Below, in pieces: positions 6,044 to 7,044 of a stretch of DNA of 7,044 bases. Numbering within the stretch: position 1 is the first letter of the stretch; the number at the start of each line of letters is the position of its first letter. The stretch lies in NCBI GenBank assembly GCA_030673205.1, contig DAOVJP010000068.1, positions 1-7,044 on the forward strand, written 5' to 3'. Made by a program: the position numbers and the translations under genes. The notes below the pieces were generated by a model that made no database searches, was not told the DNA's origin, and was given only the letters and a program-made list of their open reading frames with translations. Origin of the DNA: Thermoplasmata archaeon. GTDB lineage: Archaea; Thermoplasmatota; Thermoplasmata; JAGHBH01.

Positions 6044-7044
6044 ATGCCAACGGACAAGGAACTTCTGGAAATAGCCAAGCTCCCCGGGAAGAGGGCTATG
6101 AGCTGGCATCCCTTCTACAAGGGAAAGGTCGAGATAATATCCAAGTGCAGGGTCAAGGACTTCTCCGATTTTGGGGTGTGGTACACCCCTGGCGTTGCGG
6201 AGCCATGCCGTGCCATAGAGAAGGACCCGTCCCTGGCCTATGAGTATACCAACCGATGGAATTATGTCGCAGTCGCCTCCAACGGAACGCGTGTGTTGGG
6301 GCTGGGCGACATCGGCCCGCTGGCCGGCTACCCGGTTATGGAGGGGAAGAGCCTTCTTTTCAAATATCTGGGAGGCGTGGACGCCACCGCGCTGATGATA
6401 GACACCAAGGACCCGGACGAGTTCATAGACACGGTGAAGAGGGTCGCCCCCACCTTCGGCGGCATCAACCTGGAAGACATACGCACCCCCGATTGTTTCT
6501 ATATACTAGAGCGGCTCCGGAAGGAGATGGACATACCTGTATGGCATGACGACCAGCAGGGCACGGCCGCCATAAGTCTGGCTGGCGTGTTGAACGGGTT
6601 GAAGGTCGCCGGGAAGAAGCTCTCGGAAGCCAGGATAACCCTGGTGGGCGCAGGGGCGGCGAACACCTGCCTAGCACACACTCTTCTCAAGGCCGGGCTT
6701 TTGCCCTCCAAACTGTTGCTCGTTGACAGCAAGGGCATACTGGGGCCGCACAGAAAGGACCTGGAAGAGGGTAAAGAGCACAATCCCCACAAATGGGAAT
6801 TCGCCCGGTCCACCAACCCCGATGCGCTGGAAGGTGGCATCCCGGAGGCGTTGAAGGGTGCGGATGTCCTGGTCAGCGCCTCCAAGCCTGGGCCGGGGAC
6901 CATAAAGAAGGAGTGGCTCATCGCGATGGCTTCCGATCCAGTGGTCTTTGCAGAGGCCAACCCCGTGCCGGAGATATGGCCCTGGGAGGCTAAGGAGGTA
7001 GGAGTTCGCATATTCGGCACCGGTCGCAGCGACTTCCCCAACCA
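6044..7044 (+). CDS. Malic enzyme (malate dehydrogenase, oxaloacetate-decarboxylating), 3' truncated
   Basis: The frame opens at ATG 6044 behind AGGTG and stays open to the window end (333 complete codons). The enzyme oxidatively decarboxylates malate to pyruvate and CO2 in the cytoplasm, reducing NAD(P). Family motifs appear in order: YTPGVAEPCRAI (47-58; Y47 is the likely catalytic Tyr), GLGDIGPLAGYPVMEGK (86-102; K102 is the likely catalytic Lys), FGGINLEDI (138-146; E144 and D145 bind metal), and HDDQQGTAA (168-176; D169 is a metal ligand). The NAD-binding domain begins VGAGAANTCLA (201-211), with D228 at the end of the next strand, which tends to favour NAD over NADP. GTGRSDFPN closes the visible part, as in the short bacterial/archaeal malic enzymes of about 400-450 residues, so the C-terminal end is missing. 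Departures from the common sequence are HDDQQG instead of HDDQHG and GAGAAN instead of GAGAAG. No phosphotransacetylase fusion can be judged because the end is cut. Confidence 0.93.
   Translation, partial: MPTDKELLEIAKLPGKRAMSWHPFYKGKVEIISKCRVKDFSDFGVWYTPGVAEPCRAIEKDPSLAYEYTNRWNYVAVASNGTRVLGLGDIGPLAGYPVMEGKSLLFKYLGGVDATALMIDTKDPDEFIDTVKRVAPTFGGINLEDIRTPDCFYILERLRKEMDIPVWHDDQQGTAAISLAGVLNGLKVAGKKLSEARITLVGAGAANTCLAHTLLKAGLLPSKLLLVDSKGILGPHRKDLEEGKEHNPHKWEFARSTNPDALEGGIPEALKGADVLVSASKPGPGTIKKEWLIAMASDPVVFAEANPVPEIWPWEAKEVGVRIFGTGRSDFPN

Overview
The window looks like archaeal chromosome from a Thermoplasmata-type euryarchaeon. That placement is an inference from three things: membrane proteins with cytoplasmic C-terminal zinc ribbons, a UbiA prenyltransferase of the kind used for archaeal lipids, and promoters that look like A/T-rich TATA boxes about 25-35 nt before the start codon, two of them with little or no leader. 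Base composition is moderately GC-rich, with frequent ATA (Ile) and AGG (Arg) codons. No RNA gene, CRISPR array, insertion sequence or phage gene was seen.

Layout: (1) 2-772 (+) is the 3' end of an RND/MMPL-family membrane transporter. It converges on (2) 882-2369 (-), a membrane protein with a large external domain, four predicted membrane segments, a C-terminal zinc ribbon and an acidic tail. The 110 bp between them hold a degenerate 51-bp tandem repeat, which begins inside the transporter's last codons and copies its stop codon, and a 19-bp palindrome. (3) An 88-bp A/T-rich divergent promoter region (2370-2457) separates gene 2 from (4) 2458-3171 (+), a three-segment membrane protein with an Arg/Pro/Met repeat linker and its own C-terminal zinc ribbon. 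(5) 3168-5021 (+) overlaps gene 4 by a GTGA motif and encodes a 617-aa exported, sequon-rich protein of unknown family. (6) 5074-5973 (+) is a complete UbiA-family prenyltransferase, probably lipid-biosynthetic, with its own promoter. (7) 6044-7044 (+) is an NAD(P)-type malic enzyme, open at the window end. It is preceded by a TATA-like element and a 7-bp dyad that covers its Shine-Dalgarno sequence.

Functionally, genes 2, 4 and 5 form a plausible but uncharacterised cell-envelope module: two divergently transcribed membrane proteins presenting zinc ribbons to the cytoplasm, and one exported protein translationally coupled to the second. The transporter fits an envelope theme. The prenyltransferase (lipid or isoprenoid synthesis) and malic enzyme (malate to pyruvate, central carbon) look like independent housekeeping units. 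The most unusual sequence structures are the stop-codon-containing 51-bp repeat, the 147-bp-spaced in-frame duplication inside gene 4, and the dyad in front of the malic enzyme.
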